A stretch of DNA of 64,000 nucleotides, from the NCBI RefSeq assembly GCF_963664075.1, contig NZ_OY760916.1, forward strand, positions 434,001 through 498,000. Direction: 5' to 3'. The notes beneath the pieces were generated by a model. That model worked only from the letters and a program-made list of their open reading frames with translations. It made no database searches and was not told where the DNA came from. Source of the DNA: an uncultured Desulfobulbus sp. (GTDB taxonomy: Bacteria > Desulfobacterota > Desulfobulbia > Desulfobulbales > Desulfobulbaceae). Shown in pieces: positions 1-8,719 of this stretch. The translations under genes were made by a program, and so were the position numbers. How positions within the stretch are numbered: position 1 is the first letter of the stretch; each line of letters starts with the position of its first letter.

Positions 1-1153
1 GGGGTAAAATTAGCTTTGTGTCGGGTTGGATGGTGCCATCATTGCTGATCTTAAGTGTATACAGCTCACTGCTGGGAAAATCATATGAAATACTCTTCTG
101 GCCAACCAGCAAAGGGGGAGTGCCAGGGGAGGTGATCGTAGCCAGGTACCAGGGGACATGGTCCGTCAGGTTTTGGATCGCCCGCCCGTCCCATTCCATG
201 ACTGTAGCCTCGGGGTTGTCCCCATTGCTGGCGCTGATATAGATTTCCTGGAGACCATTTCCGTTGAGGTCGGCCATGGTGATTGCATGATAATTCAAGT
301 GGTTAGGCAAATCGATGGTGGCCAACATGCGAAAAGCACCGTTATCGTTACGATAAAGACGCAGGGCGTCTTTGGTCAGTACCAGTATTTCTTGCTGACC
401 GTCTCCCTCAAGATCGGCAACATTGATATCCATGGCCTCTCCGGCCACACCTTTGGAACGAAAACTTTTGATCAATTCAAAGGGCCCCCCATGCTCCAGC
501 CCGGTTGTCGATCCGGAAAATAATCCTTCACGGTACGCCCGTTCGGGGTGTGCGGTCTGAAAACCACTCATACCGTTGCCGCCAGCCCCTGCCAATGCAT
601 CGGGTTTGGGTTTGTTAAACACTTTGCCGCTGATATCCCAGGCCATGGCATCCACCGCGCTCATGGCATCATCGACGCTTTGAAAGTCTTGCTCAAATTG
701 TTTAGGGGCCTGTGACCCTGTGCGCGTGAACACATAGCTGACCAGTTCAAATTGCCCGTCCTTGGGGGCCAGAGATCCCATAACCAGATAATCGGCGCTG
801 GATTGCATCAGCATTTGACCAAAGCGAGAATAGTTCCCTTTTTTCAATGCCTGAGCAAGCTGGGTAGATGTCGTGGTTTGGGCGACAGCTGCAACGTTTG
901 CTCGGGAGGAAAGGCGGCTGGCCAAGGTGGATGCGAGTCCGTTTTGGAGGTAACTGTAGGAGCCAGTGATTTGCACATCAAAGGGAAGAAAAAGCACCTG
1001 CGGTTTTGCGGCTACAGGGGATGCAGCCGTTGCGGGGATGGTGCAGGTTAAAGCCACAGTGAGGCAGAGGCTGAAGCTTATTGCCCTTAATAGCCCGTTC
1101 TGTGTACGTGCTGCCAGGTTGGTAAAAATAATGCGCAGAGAATGTCGATTCAC
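1..1153 (-). CDS. Exported FG-GAP/VCBS repeat protein with CsgG/TolB-like N-terminus (3' part cut off)
   Basis: This frame is open from a GTG at 1153 to the window edge, so the C-terminus is missing. The GTG is supported by an AGGAG eight bases upstream. The product starts with basic residues and a hydrophobic segment ending in an AxA-type site near residue 45, consistent with export. Residues about 50-150 begin VLFLPFDVQITG and continue with alternating small residues, as in the periplasmic TolB/CsgG-like N-terminal domain that often precedes repeats in this group. From about residue 230 there are at least two FG-GAP-type calcium-binding repeats (DINVADLEGDGQQEI and ITMADLNGNGLQEI), which normally build a beta-propeller. 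Function is unknown; a surface or periplasmic binding or assembly protein is an inference. Confidence 0.75.
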   Translation of the reverse strand, partial: MNRHSLRIIFTNLAARTQNGLLRAISFSLCLTVALTCTIPATAASPVAAKPQVLFLPFDVQITGSYSYLQNGLASTLASRLSSRANVAAVAQTTTSTQLAQALKKGNYSRFGQMLMQSSADYLVMGSLAPKDGQFELVSYVFTRTGSQAPKQFEQDFQSVDDAMSAVDAMAWDISGKVFNKPKPDALAGAGGNGMSGFQTAHPERAYREGLFSGSTTGLEHGGPFELIKSFRSKGVAGEAMDINVADLEGDGQQEILVLTKDALRLYRNDNGAFRMLATIDLPNHLNYHAITMADLNGNGLQEIYISASNGDNPEATVMEWDGRAIQNLTDHVPWYLATITSPGTPPLLVGQKSISYDFPSSELYTLKISNDGTIQPDTKLILP

Positions 1154-1612
1154 GGAATGTACTCCTGTCTCTGGTGAAAAAATTGATTGAAGTTAAGGGG
1201 TGAGAGAAAAAATACAATGCTTGATGGGGTGAGCCAGCAGAGTATCAGCTACAGAACCGTAAAGGAGGCTGATACCAGGATCGTGGGATACCGTATCCAC
1301 GATGCTCTCTGCCAGAATACATACCGGCCTGAACCGGCTTGGTCAATTCTCGGGGGAAAAGAAACCGAGATGTAATGATATACCTCATTCTCAATGAGAT
1401 CTGCATTTTTGCTAATTTCTCGCGTTTTACCAAAAAAGAAAAGAAAAATCCGGGTCAAGCTGTCGAGTACTCCGCAAAATGCCTGATTTTATAGCAATGA
1501 TGTGCAATCTAGGGGAGACCACAGAAGGGGAAAGTTGAGGTTTAGTTAGTGAGCATTGGATAGGTGCGTTACGCAGCGCATGCTCGCCTTGACAGATTTA
1601 GGGGCCAAGAGC
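1154..1612. other. Intergenic region with adjacent hairpins, candidate structured leader
   Basis: No convincing gene. Two hairpins lie next to each other: a perfect 8-bp inverted repeat GTATCAGC/GCTGATAC (1242-1249 and 1268-1275) and an imperfect palindrome ATCGTGGGATA/TATCCACGAT (1280-1302). A further CCGG-rich pair follows near 1325-1338. They would lie in the 5' leader of the minus-strand FG-GAP gene. I cannot match them to a known riboswitch. Confidence 0.4.
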
Positions 1613-2329
1613 TTAATACGAAAAACTAATTGAAAGGCCCCCATAGAAAATATCTTCGCTTTGAAGGCGTGCATTGGAAGAGGGGGCACTTGATGAACTT
1701 CCACTGCCTGAGAGGGGGAGTGGACGGGTCCACTGCACCTCAGGGGTTATGGTTATGTAATTTTTGTAGGTAATCGGCATGCTCAAGAGCAAGGATAGGG
1801 AGCGACCTTCACCCAGGTCATGTGGGTTTTTTAAGAGGAGTGCTTTGTTGCCCAATGAAAGGGTAAAACGATCATCAAGTTGATAGGAGCGGGAGAGATC
1901 AAGCGCCATGTACCAGGAACGTTCCGGATAGAGGCTGAAATTTTCGCCAAGTGGCTCGATATCCAGAAAAACAGCAGCAGGTTTGTTGCTTGCCGGATCT
2001 TCAGAGAGCAGGTACCCTGCAGAGAATTGCAGCAGACCGGAGGACCCTTCGTATGAAAAGGTGATGGCCTGGGTAGTGAGCAGGGACTCAGCATGGGGCA
2101 GCCCGGGGAGATTCGCTTCGCTGTTTTGCAGGTGCAGGCTCAAACCTGTAAGGAAATTGTCCCCCACCCCGTACATTGCGGTGGCAAGCAGGGAGTTGAC
2201 CGTGGCATTCCAGTCTGTTTGCGAGGGGGATACAGCAGTATCCGCTGCCTGTGCTGACAGATGCAGTATACAGGTCATCAGAAATGTTCCCAAAAAAAGG
2301 GAGGTGTGGCGGATAGCTTTCGTTCTCAC
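1613..2329 (-). CDS. Putative outer-membrane beta-barrel protein
   Basis: The 238-residue product has a classical signal peptide (positively charged start MRTKAIRH, hydrophobic core, cleavage after AQA near residue 28) and then alternating amphipathic strands rich in Tyr, Leu and Ser. It ends GGLSISFSY, the terminal aromatic expected of a Bam-assembled outer-membrane strand. The start is GTG with GAGGTG about nine bases upstream. A Ser-rich low-complexity stretch near residue 208 is probably an external loop. The family is not recognised. It is transcribed towards the FG-GAP gene but separated by some 450 bases. Outer-membrane location is well supported by composition; any transport or adhesion role would be guesswork. 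Confidence 0.7.
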   Translation of the reverse strand: MRTKAIRHTSLFLGTFLMTCILHLSAQAADTAVSPSQTDWNATVNSLLATAMYGVGDNFLTGLSLHLQNSEANLPGLPHAESLLTTQAITFSYEGSSGLLQFSAGYLLSEDPASNKPAAVFLDIEPLGENFSLYPERSWYMALDLSRSYQLDDRFTLSLGNKALLLKNPHDLGEGRSLSLLLSMPITYKNYITITPEVQWTRPLPLSGSGSSSSAPSSNARLQSEDIFYGGLSISFSY

Positions 2330-2400
2330 GGGGTAAACACCTCAAAAAGGAGTCTTTATAGAACACTACTCCCGATTGAGGGGAAAAACAATGGGCAATT

Positions 2401-2991
2401 TTAGGAGAGCCTGTTTCCTGTGTTTCGGTTTTTTTGTAATTTGCTGGCGATGAGCCCAAAAAACACATGGCTGCCTGTTGCCTGAATGTAGCGCCAACCG
2501 AGATGGGACTGACAGACCGAGCAATGAACGATCTGCCAGGAGTAGCCAGCAAACCAGGAAAACTCGTTACTGGAAGGGTGGTACGGCGTCACGCCCGGGG
2601 CGTGCTGAAAGCAGCGCAATTCATAGGTAATGCCTGCAGGGTTGAAAAAGGTGTGGTGGTGGCTTCCGCCAGGAGAGATGGCGTGTTCTTCGGCGGTGAT
2701 AGGGTGGAAGCAGTCGCAGCAGAAAAGCTGGTTCTCCTCATCAGCGGCAGGCTCCTCCCAAAAAGAGGGGGCCTGCCCTATGATGGCTTTCTGTTTACAT
2801 TTTCGACAATAATTGCGGTTCTTCAGTAAGGCGGGGCGGGAATCTTCCTCTCGCCAATACTGGAAGGGAGTGGCAATGCTGGACCGAGCTGGCCAAACTC
2901 TTTGTGGAGAGCCGAAGGGAATGGGGTCAGCCCTGTGTCCGTTGCGAAGGATTTTCTTTTGCGTAGCTAACAATGGCCTGCACCATGTCAT
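2401..2991 (-). CDS. CULT-domain (cereblon-like) zinc protein
   Basis: The C-terminal ~120 residues match the CULT domain, the thalidomide-binding fold of eukaryotic cereblon that also exists as a small bacterial protein. Visible hallmarks are paired cysteines for one zinc (LFCCDC and VHCSVC), the segment GGSHHHTFFNPAGITYE, and the three Trp of the aromatic ligand cage in SWFAGYSW and HLGWRY, followed by FFGLIASKL. An additional CRKC pair lies N-terminal. Known bacterial CULT proteins bind uridine and thalidomide-like ligands in vitro, but their biological role is unsettled. The start is uncertain: the ATG at 2991 overlaps cobA-hemD by 65 bases, and the conserved part starts near 2870, where only rare start codons are in frame. 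It is the third gene of the hemC cobA-hemD run. Confidence 0.8.
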   Translation of the reverse strand: MTWCRPLLATQKKILRNGHRADPIPFGSPQRVWPARSSIATPFQYWREEDSRPALLKNRNYCRKCKQKAIIGQAPSFWEEPAADEENQLFCCDCFHPITAEEHAISPGGSHHHTFFNPAGITYELRCFQHAPGVTPYHPSSNEFSWFAGYSWQIVHCSVCQSHLGWRYIQATGSHVFFGLIASKLQKNRNTGNRLS

Positions 2992-4510
2992 CGATAGTAT
3001 AGCGTTCAGGTTGTATGTCCACACGCAACCCGTTATCACAAACCGTCTCTGCCGTGATCGGGCCAATCGCAGCGATGCGCACATTACTCAGCAAACGCTT
3101 GCGCTCCTGCTCGTCAGCTGCTCCCAGCATGGAAAGAAAGTTCGTCACAGTAGAGGACGAGGTAAAGGTGATCATGTCAACTTCCCCAGCTTCCAGCTGA
3201 TCGCGCAGCTCTTCACGTCTCCCCTGCGGCGGAATGTTCTGATAGGTGGGGGCAATGGTGACCGTGGCCCCGGCATCACTGAGTGCTTCCGGCAGGATTT
3301 CCGTTGCTTTGAGTGCCCGTGGCAGGAGAATGCGGTTGCCCTTTACTTCGGTCTGCAACAGTGCTTCAGCCAACCCTTTGCCTGTAAATTTTTCAGGAAT
3401 AAGGTCCGCACGAACGCCATATTTCAGCAGCTCTTCACCCGTTGCCCGACCAACCACGGCGATCTTGGTGGTCGCCAGTTTACGGCTATCAAATCCCTTA
3501 TCATACAGCCGTTTAAAAAAGTAGGTAACTGCATTGAGGCTGGTCAAGAGAATCCAGGAGTAGCTGTCAATCTCCTCCAGGGCCCGGTCAAGGATGGTGT
3601 AGTCTTCCACCGGTTCAATGTGAATGGTGGAATACTCAAGACACTCGGCGCCGTTTTCTTCGAGTTTGACAACTAGATCACTGGCCTGCTCACGGGTACG
3701 GGTGACTACAATTCGTTGACCAAAGAGGGGGCGTCGCTCAAACCAGTCAATGGTTTTGCGTAGCTTGACCACCTCACCCACAATTACCAGAGCCGGTGGT
3801 TTGATGTCGGCCTTCTGAACCACGTCGCAGATGGTTTCCAAGGTGCCTTCCACCGAGAACTGCTGTGGGGTGGAAGCCCAACGCACAACCGCGACCGGAG
3901 TCTCGGGGGAGCGGCCAAACTGCATGAGTTTTTTGGTGATATTAGGCAGGGTCTTGATACCCATGTAAATGACAAGGGTACCCACACCGGTGGCCAGTTT
4001 TTCCCAGGAGATATTGGATACCCCCTTGCTCGGGTCTTCATGACCGGTGACAAAGGCGACCGAGGCTGTGTATTCCCGATGGGTAATGGGGATCCCCGCA
4101 TAGGTGGCAGCGGCAGTGGCCGAGGTCACACCCGGGACCACCTCAAAATCGATCCCTTCCTTGACCAGCTGTTCGATCTCTTCAGCACCACGGCCAAAGA
4201 TAAAGGGGTCACCACCCTTGAGGCGCACGACCATGTTGCCCTCTTTGGCATGATCAATCAACAGCTGGTTGATTCCCTGCTGGGTAAAGGCGTGGAGTCC
4301 ACCTCCTTTTTTACCGGCATAGATGAGCTTGGCGTCTTTGGGCACATACCCCAACAGCTTGGGGTTGGCCAGATAGTCGTAGACGACCACTTCGGCGTGT
4401 TCAAGCAGGTACTTGCCACGAAGGGTAATCAGACCGGGGTCGCCGGGACCAGCACCGACAAGGTAGACCTTGCCGAACGGGGTAGGGGATGAGGATTGAG
4501 TCGTTGTCAC
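2927..4510 (-). CDS. cobA-hemD: Uroporphyrinogen-III C-methyltransferase / uroporphyrinogen-III synthase fusion
   Basis: Bifunctional tetrapyrrole enzyme. Residues ~15-255 are a SUMT domain: VGAGPGDPGLITL near the N-terminus (SAM binding), VRLKGGDPFIFGRG, and GIPITHR. Residues ~265-525 are HemD, which closes hydroxymethylbilane to uroporphyrinogen III (VVTRTREQASDL, ITFTSSSTV). The fusion makes precorrin-2 from hydroxymethylbilane in one chain and is common in anaerobic Desulfobacterota and Firmicutes, where precorrin-2 feeds siroheme, cobalamin and the alternative heme route. The frame also has a TTG at 4528, but GTG at 4510 is preferred because AAGAGA lies upstream of it and nothing lies upstream of the TTG. 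It follows hemC by 100 bases. Confidence 0.93.
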   Translation of the reverse strand: MTTTQSSSPTPFGKVYLVGAGPGDPGLITLRGKYLLEHAEVVVYDYLANPKLLGYVPKDAKLIYAGKKGGGLHAFTQQGINQLLIDHAKEGNMVVRLKGGDPFIFGRGAEEIEQLVKEGIDFEVVPGVTSATAAATYAGIPITHREYTASVAFVTGHEDPSKGVSNISWEKLATGVGTLVIYMGIKTLPNITKKLMQFGRSPETPVAVVRWASTPQQFSVEGTLETICDVVQKADIKPPALVIVGEVVKLRKTIDWFERRPLFGQRIVVTRTREQASDLVVKLEENGAECLEYSTIHIEPVEDYTILDRALEEIDSYSWILLTSLNAVTYFFKRLYDKGFDSRKLATTKIAVVGRATGEELLKYGVRADLIPEKFTGKGLAEALLQTEVKGNRILLPRALKATEILPEALSDAGATVTIAPTYQNIPPQGRREELRDQLEAGEVDMITFTSSSTVTNFLSMLGAADEQERKRLLSNVRIAAIGPITAETVCDNGLRVDIQPERYTIDDMVQAIVSYAKENPSQRTQG

Positions 4511-4610
4511 TGTGTGTCTCTTAAGCAAAAAAAGTAAAAAGTGAAGGTCTGCTCAGGCACAGAGAAGCTTCAATAAAGGCCTGAGTTTCGTTCACGTCTG
4601 TTTAAATGGT

Positions 4611-5543
4611 TTAGGCGTTATTTTGGTACACCTCGTCCAAAATAGCCTTACCGCCCTGATCAAGCAGTTGCTGCGCCAGGGTTTTTCCCAGGATGGCGGC
4701 ATCGGCAGCGGTGCCAGTGAGCGTGTCTGTGAGAATGCGGCTGCCGTTTACCTCAGCAATGAGGCCGGTGAGGCTAACGCTCTCTTCATTGAGAGTGGCA
4801 AAGGCTCCGATGGGTACCTGGCAGCCGCCCTCAAGTGTCAGGAGAAAGGCGCGTTCCGCAGCCACGGTGACCGCAGTTGGCTGGTGATGGAGAAACTGCA
4901 ACCCTGCAAAGAGCTCACTGTCATCTTGGCGCAGCTCAATACCAAGTGCCCCCTGACTGATTGCCGGTAACATCTCGCTGGCCGGGAGCAGGGTGGTGAT
5001 ACGCTCAGTCATTCCAAGTCGGTTCAATCCTGCCCCGGCAAGAATGATGGCATCGTAGAGCCCCTCGTCGAGCTTGCGCAGGCGGGTGTCGATATTCCCG
5101 CGCAGGTCAACAATGTTGAGATCCGGACGCAGGGCAGCAAGCTGTGATTTACGGCGTAGGCTCGAAGTTCCCATGGTCGCGCCTTGGGGGAGGACGGCGA
5201 TGGACTCGTATTTGTTAGAAATAAAAGCGTCAAAAGGTGTTTCCCGTACAGGAATAATGCCGATATGCAGCCCTTCGGGCAATTCCGTGGGCACATCCTT
5301 CATTGAATGCACGGCAAGATCCACCTCGCCGGCGAGCAGGGCGTCTTCTATTTCTTTGACAAAGAGCCCTTTGCCGCCGACCTTGGCCAGCGGGACATCC
5401 AGAATTTTATCGCCTTTGGTGGTGATCTTGACCAGCTCGACCTGGGTTTGCGGGTGTGCCTGCTCGATCTGATTTTTGACCCAGGTCGATTGGGTGACGG
5501 CAAGTAAGCTGGCGCGTGTTCCTATGCGTAAGGTCGTTCTCAT
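4611..5543 (-). CDS. hemC: Porphobilinogen deaminase (hydroxymethylbilane synthase)
   Basis: Polymerises four porphobilinogens into hydroxymethylbilane, the substrate of the downstream HemD domain. At 310 residues it is normal length. Family landmarks are RIGTRASLLAVTQS at the start, AVHSMKDVPTELP (the substrate-pocket region), GTSSLRRKSQL, DLRGNIDTRLRKL, and the dipyrromethane-cofactor cysteine in EGGCQVPIG. ATG at 5543 has AGGACAGGG just upstream. It heads the hemC / cobA-hemD / CULT-gene run and is read from a strong promoter at 5795-5823, leaving a leader of about 245 bases. Confidence 0.96.
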   Translation of the reverse strand: MRTTLRIGTRASLLAVTQSTWVKNQIEQAHPQTQVELVKITTKGDKILDVPLAKVGGKGLFVKEIEDALLAGEVDLAVHSMKDVPTELPEGLHIGIIPVRETPFDAFISNKYESIAVLPQGATMGTSSLRRKSQLAALRPDLNIVDLRGNIDTRLRKLDEGLYDAIILAGAGLNRLGMTERITTLLPASEMLPAISQGALGIELRQDDSELFAGLQFLHHQPTAVTVAAERAFLLTLEGGCQVPIGAFATLNEESVSLTGLIAEVNGSRILTDTLTGTAADAAILGKTLAQQLLDQGGKAILDEVYQNNA

Positions 5544-5794
5544 TCCCTGTCCTGTGGAAGTAACCTGAAATCAATTGGTCTGGCAGCAGCCTGCGTGATG
5601 GCGCAAAGAGTGAAAGATGAGGCAAGAAAGAATGAGTGGTTCTCTTTCCTGCGGAGCACACGCTTGCTGCCGTAGCGAATCAGGTAAAAGCGTTTTGAGA
5701 TATACTTTTGGTATTTTGGTGCCTGGTTGCCTTGATCAAAAAAATGTTTTTGGGTGACATCTTTCAAGATGCGACAAACAGCCAATGGTAGGGG

Positions 5795-5823
5795 CATATA
5801 CTTTTTTCGCCGTTATTTGTCAA
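5795..5823 (-). promoter_or_regulatory. Sigma-70 type promoter for hemC operon
   Basis: On the minus strand a perfect -35 TTGACA (5818-5823) is followed after exactly 17 bases by TATATG (5795-5800). No other strong candidate lies between this and hemC. Confidence 0.7.
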
Positions 5824-5860
5824 TTTGCATGATTTCTCAGCAACGATACGTGTAGAGCTG

Positions 5861-5935
5861 TTGGGTTCCTTTGTCACCACCAACCTACCCTAGTCCCGGG
5901 AGAGAAGGGAGGTTGGTGGTGACAAAGGAACCCAA
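5861..5935. repeat. Perfect 26-bp inverted repeat (long hairpin)
   Basis: Arms 5861-5886 and 5910-5935 are perfectly complementary over 26 bp, and a one-base bulge then allows three more pairs (CCC 5888-5890 with GGG 5907-5909). The loop contains TCCCGGGA. No T-run follows on either strand, so it is not a typical intrinsic terminator, and adk already has one at 6005-6044. It lies upstream of the hemC promoter. It could be a small foldback/REP-like element or a processing site; function unknown. Confidence 0.75.
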
Positions 5936-6004
5936 ATATAAAAAGTGTTTCAAATATATTATTTGACAGGCTTGTTGAAATTCAGCCGAGGTTCAGTGGT
6001 CATC

Positions 6005-6044
6005 AAAAAAAAACGTTCCTGCGCAGAGAAGCACAGGAACGTTT
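6005..6044 (-). terminator. Intrinsic terminator of adk
   Basis: Read on the minus strand, an 11-bp stem (AAACGTTCCTG with CAGGAACGTTT, 6011-6021 and 6034-6044) runs straight into a T-run of nine. It begins about 30 bases after the adk stop. Confidence 0.9.
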
Positions 6045-6073
6045 GAATGTCGGAAGCTAAAAAAGCTCTTTCC

Positions 6074-6748
6074 TTACGGCAACTGACCCATGATATCAGT
6101 GGAAACTTCCTTGATGTTTTTGGAACCATCAACGGAGATAACCGGAGCGCCGCCCAGGTTTTTGAAGTAGTTGACAGCAGCCATGGTGCCGGTGGTCTCA
6201 TCGTAGTAGATGTCGTGACGTTTGTTGATTGCTCCCTCGTCCTGATCATCGGCGCGGGCGGACAGCTCGCCACCACAAACACGGCAAACCAGTTTGCCGT
6301 CTTTCTCGACCGGCTTAATAGCGTCAAAGGCGATGTGGTTGGGATGGTTGTTGTCGTTGGCGCAGAGGCGGCGACCCATGATGCGGTCTTTGGCGATCTG
6401 ACGATCCAGCATGATCTCAACAACGCAGTCCAGTTTCATGTCAGCTTCTTTCAGGGCTTTGTCCAGAGCCTCGGCCTGGGCCAGAGAGCGGGGGAAACCG
6501 TCGAGCAGCCAACCTTTCTCTTTAGATTTACCCAGGGTCTCAAGAACCATGGGGATGGTGATTTCGTCAGGAACGAGATCGCCACGATCGATATATTCTT
6601 TGGCTTTTTTACCCAACTCGGTACCGCCTTTGATGTGCTCGCGGAAGATGGCGCCGGATTCGATGTGATCGATGCCATATTTTTCTTTAATGATCGCGCC
6701 TTGGGTACCTTTACCGCTGCCGTTCGGGCCGAAAGTAAGGATGTTCAT
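6074..6748 (-). CDS. adk: Adenylate kinase
   Basis: Interconverts ATP+AMP and 2 ADP. The P-loop is GPNGSGKGTQ, a variant of the usual GAPGAGKGTQ. The AMP site is HIESGAIFREHI, and LLDGFPRS is the NMP-core motif. The lid is long and cysteine-bearing (RRLCANDNNH and VCRVCGGE), suggesting a structural metal, followed by RADDQDEGAINKR. The preferred start is ATG at 6748: the upstream in-frame ATG at 6763 has no ribosome site, and codons for MEEAG between them contain GGAGGA at ideal distance to the second ATG. The protein is then 224 residues, normal for a long-lid enzyme. Single gene with its own terminator. Confidence 0.95.
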   Translation of the reverse strand: MNILTFGPNGSGKGTQGAIIKEKYGIDHIESGAIFREHIKGGTELGKKAKEYIDRGDLVPDEITIPMVLETLGKSKEKGWLLDGFPRSLAQAEALDKALKEADMKLDCVVEIMLDRQIAKDRIMGRRLCANDNNHPNHIAFDAIKPVEKDGKLVCRVCGGELSARADDQDEGAINKRHDIYYDETTGTMAAVNYFKNLGGAPVISVDGSKNIKEVSTDIMGQLP

Positions 6749-7039
6749 GCCGGCTTCCTCCATGTTTGATTCAAAGGATTGTTAGGTAACGTCTTTATAT
6801 AATTAGTGAAAATAAGGGCCGAAAAATGAATGACCTCTCATTGCCTTGGGGCAATATACAGTACCTGGCCTGAATGCGCCAGAGAAAATGATAATTTGAA
6901 TCAGGGGAAGTGATAAAGGCTGCTAAAGTCCGGAAAACAAATGGATGTTGGGCAGCAGCTCTCCGCTAAAGTGAAAGGCTCTCTGGGGCAGCAGGGGGAA
7001 TACCTCGCAAACGGCCACGGGTGGGGTATTCTATACTTT

Positions 7040-7068
7040 TTGACAAGGCTTGGGAAAGAGAGTAGAAA
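7040..7068 (+). promoter_or_regulatory. Probable promoter upstream of hom
   Basis: TTGACA (7040-7045), 17-base spacer, TAGAAA (7063-7068). It would give a leader of roughly 310 bases before hom. The 6749-7039 stretch before it holds only a small ATTGCC/GGCAAT hairpin at 6840-6855. Confidence 0.5.
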
Positions 7069-7109
7069 TCCGCGCAGAAAAAAGATTGTGGCGCACCTTA
7101 TAAAGGGGA

Positions 7110-7240
7110 TCTTGAATAATTAGATTTTTCAATCAAGGCCAAGGATTGCGCAAAATTTTACCGCAGGCATATAGATAATATTCCGAGGATAAAATTTTAA
7201 GCGTGACGCCGGGATTGGCAGAAAAAGCAATTATTCAAGA
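7110..7240 (+). other. Long-range inverted repeat in the hom leader
   Basis: TCTTGAATAATT (7110-7121) is the exact complement of AATTATTCAAGA (7229-7240), a 12-bp stem closing about 107 bases inside the presumed hom transcript. Between 7240 and 7383 the leader is C- then G-rich and can form further pairs. No known riboswitch class is recognised. A cis-acting leader for threonine/methionine synthesis is possible but unproven. Confidence 0.35.
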
Positions 7241-7383
7241 TTCCCTAAAGCCTTGTCCCTTTCCCTTCTGTACCCGGGCTCTCATTGTTTACTTTTTAAG
7301 AGGGGCCTGGCCGACAGGGGCAAAGGTGCGACAATTGCTCAGAGACGATACTCCCTATTCCATTTTTAGAGGTGACAACGGGT

Positions 7384-8691
7384 ATGAAGGAAATCAAGGT
7401 CGGATTGATCGGTTTTGGTACGGTGGGTAAAGGCTTGGCAGAGGTGCTCTTCTCGCAGCGTGAGAGGCTTGTCAAACGTTCCGGTATGACTATTCGTCTG
7501 GCGGGCGTTGCCGACCATGGAACAACCGAACTGCCGGAGAAATTTGCCGATGTGACTCTGACCAGGGATGCTCGTGAGCTGATCAACAATCCTGAGATTG
7601 ATATCATCGTTGAATTGATCGGTGGGATGGAGCCCGCCAAGACCTTTGTTCTTGAAGCCATCGCAGCGGGCAAGCATGTGGTTACTGCCAACAAGGCGCT
7701 GCTCTCCCAGCATGGGGCGGAAATTTTTGCCGAAGCAGCGAAAAACAATGTCGAAGTTGGCTTTGAGGCTAGTGTCGGCGGCGGTATCCCCGTGATCAAG
7801 GCCCTGAAAGAGGGGTTGGTCGCCAATAAAATACTCTCCATCATGGGGATTATGAATGGTACCGGCAACTATATCCTTTCCCGTATGACCGACGAGGGAA
7901 TCCCCTTTGACGATGTTTTGAAAGATGCTCAACGTCTTGGCTTTGCCGAGGCGGATCCCACCTATGATATCGAAGGGATCGATACCGCCCATAAGCTGGC
8001 TATTCTCATGACCATGGCTTACGGCATGCCCATTACCCATAACGAGATCGCCACCGAGGGGATCTCCAGTATTGAACCCATGGATATAGAACTTGCCCGT
8101 GAGCTTGGTTGCTGCATTAAGCTGCTGGCCATCAGCCGCAATCACGGCGAGCATGTCGAGGCCCGAGTGCATCCGACCATGGTGCCTCAGAGCCATTTGC
8201 TGGCCTCCATTCACGGGGCTTACAATGCCATTCATTTTCAGGGTGATACCGTGGGCAATGTCCTGCTCTATGGTCAGGGGGCGGGGATGATGCCCACCGG
8301 CTCTGCGGTGGCGGCTGACGTGGTGGATATCGCTCGCAACATCCAAAGTGACTGCATCAATCGTGTTCCTTCGCTCTCTTACCTGCCCAACGAGATGCGG
8401 CCTCGCAAGATTACCCCCATGGATGAGCTGTACGGACCCTACTATTTCAGGTTGACGGTCCTTGATCAGCCGGGCGTGCTCTCCACTGTGGCGGGGATCT
8501 TGAGCAAATACGAGATCAGTATCGAGTCGGTGATTCAAAAGGGACGCAAGAAGGTTGGCGCTGTACCGCTGGTGATCGTGACCCATCATGCCAAAGAATC
8601 CGCAGTGCGAGGCGCTCTAGAAGAGATCAGCAAACTGGAGTCCATTACCGCTCCGATCGTTAAAATCCGTATTCTCGAAGAGGAGGAGTGA
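7384..8691 (+). CDS. hom: Homoserine dehydrogenase
   Basis: Reduces aspartate semialdehyde to homoserine for threonine and methionine. Length is 435 residues with the usual three parts: Rossmann NAD(P) domain (VGLIGFGTVGKG, residues 4-15), catalytic domain with NGTGNYIL and EADPTYDIEG, and a C-terminal ACT domain (FRLTVLDQPGVLSTVAGIL, residues ~355-430) for threonine feedback. The ATG at 7384 with AGAGGTG upstream is preferred over the in-frame GTG at 7372, which is part of that ribosome site. It is followed after 28 bases by an ApgM-family gene on the same strand. Confidence 0.95.
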   Translation: MKEIKVGLIGFGTVGKGLAEVLFSQRERLVKRSGMTIRLAGVADHGTTELPEKFADVTLTRDARELINNPEIDIIVELIGGMEPAKTFVLEAIAAGKHVVTANKALLSQHGAEIFAEAAKNNVEVGFEASVGGGIPVIKALKEGLVANKILSIMGIMNGTGNYILSRMTDEGIPFDDVLKDAQRLGFAEADPTYDIEGIDTAHKLAILMTMAYGMPITHNEIATEGISSIEPMDIELARELGCCIKLLAISRNHGEHVEARVHPTMVPQSHLLASIHGAYNAIHFQGDTVGNVLLYGQGAGMMPTGSAVAADVVDIARNIQSDCINRVPSLSYLPNEMRPRKITPMDELYGPYYFRLTVLDQPGVLSTVAGILSKYEISIESVIQKGRKKVGAVPLVIVTHHAKESAVRGALEEISKLESITAPIVKIRILEEEE

Positions 8692-8719
8692 TTCGCTCCA
8701 GGATCATAGACAGGACACC

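Noticed and set aside
2813..3676. 864-base plus-strand open frame opposite cobA-hemD
   Set aside because: It is antisense to a clear bifunctional enzyme, has no domain and no ribosome site; a shadow of the biased codons of the real gene.
5540..5797. 85-residue minus frame ahead of hemC
   Set aside because: No ribosome site, lies in the hemC leader right at the -10, composition not protein-like.
7266..7370. Possible S-box (SAM riboswitch) resemblance before hom (AAGAGGGG, CTGGCC, GGTGC pieces)
   Set aside because: The pieces are in order but the four-way stem pairing and kink-turn could not be built; insufficient for a riboswitch call.
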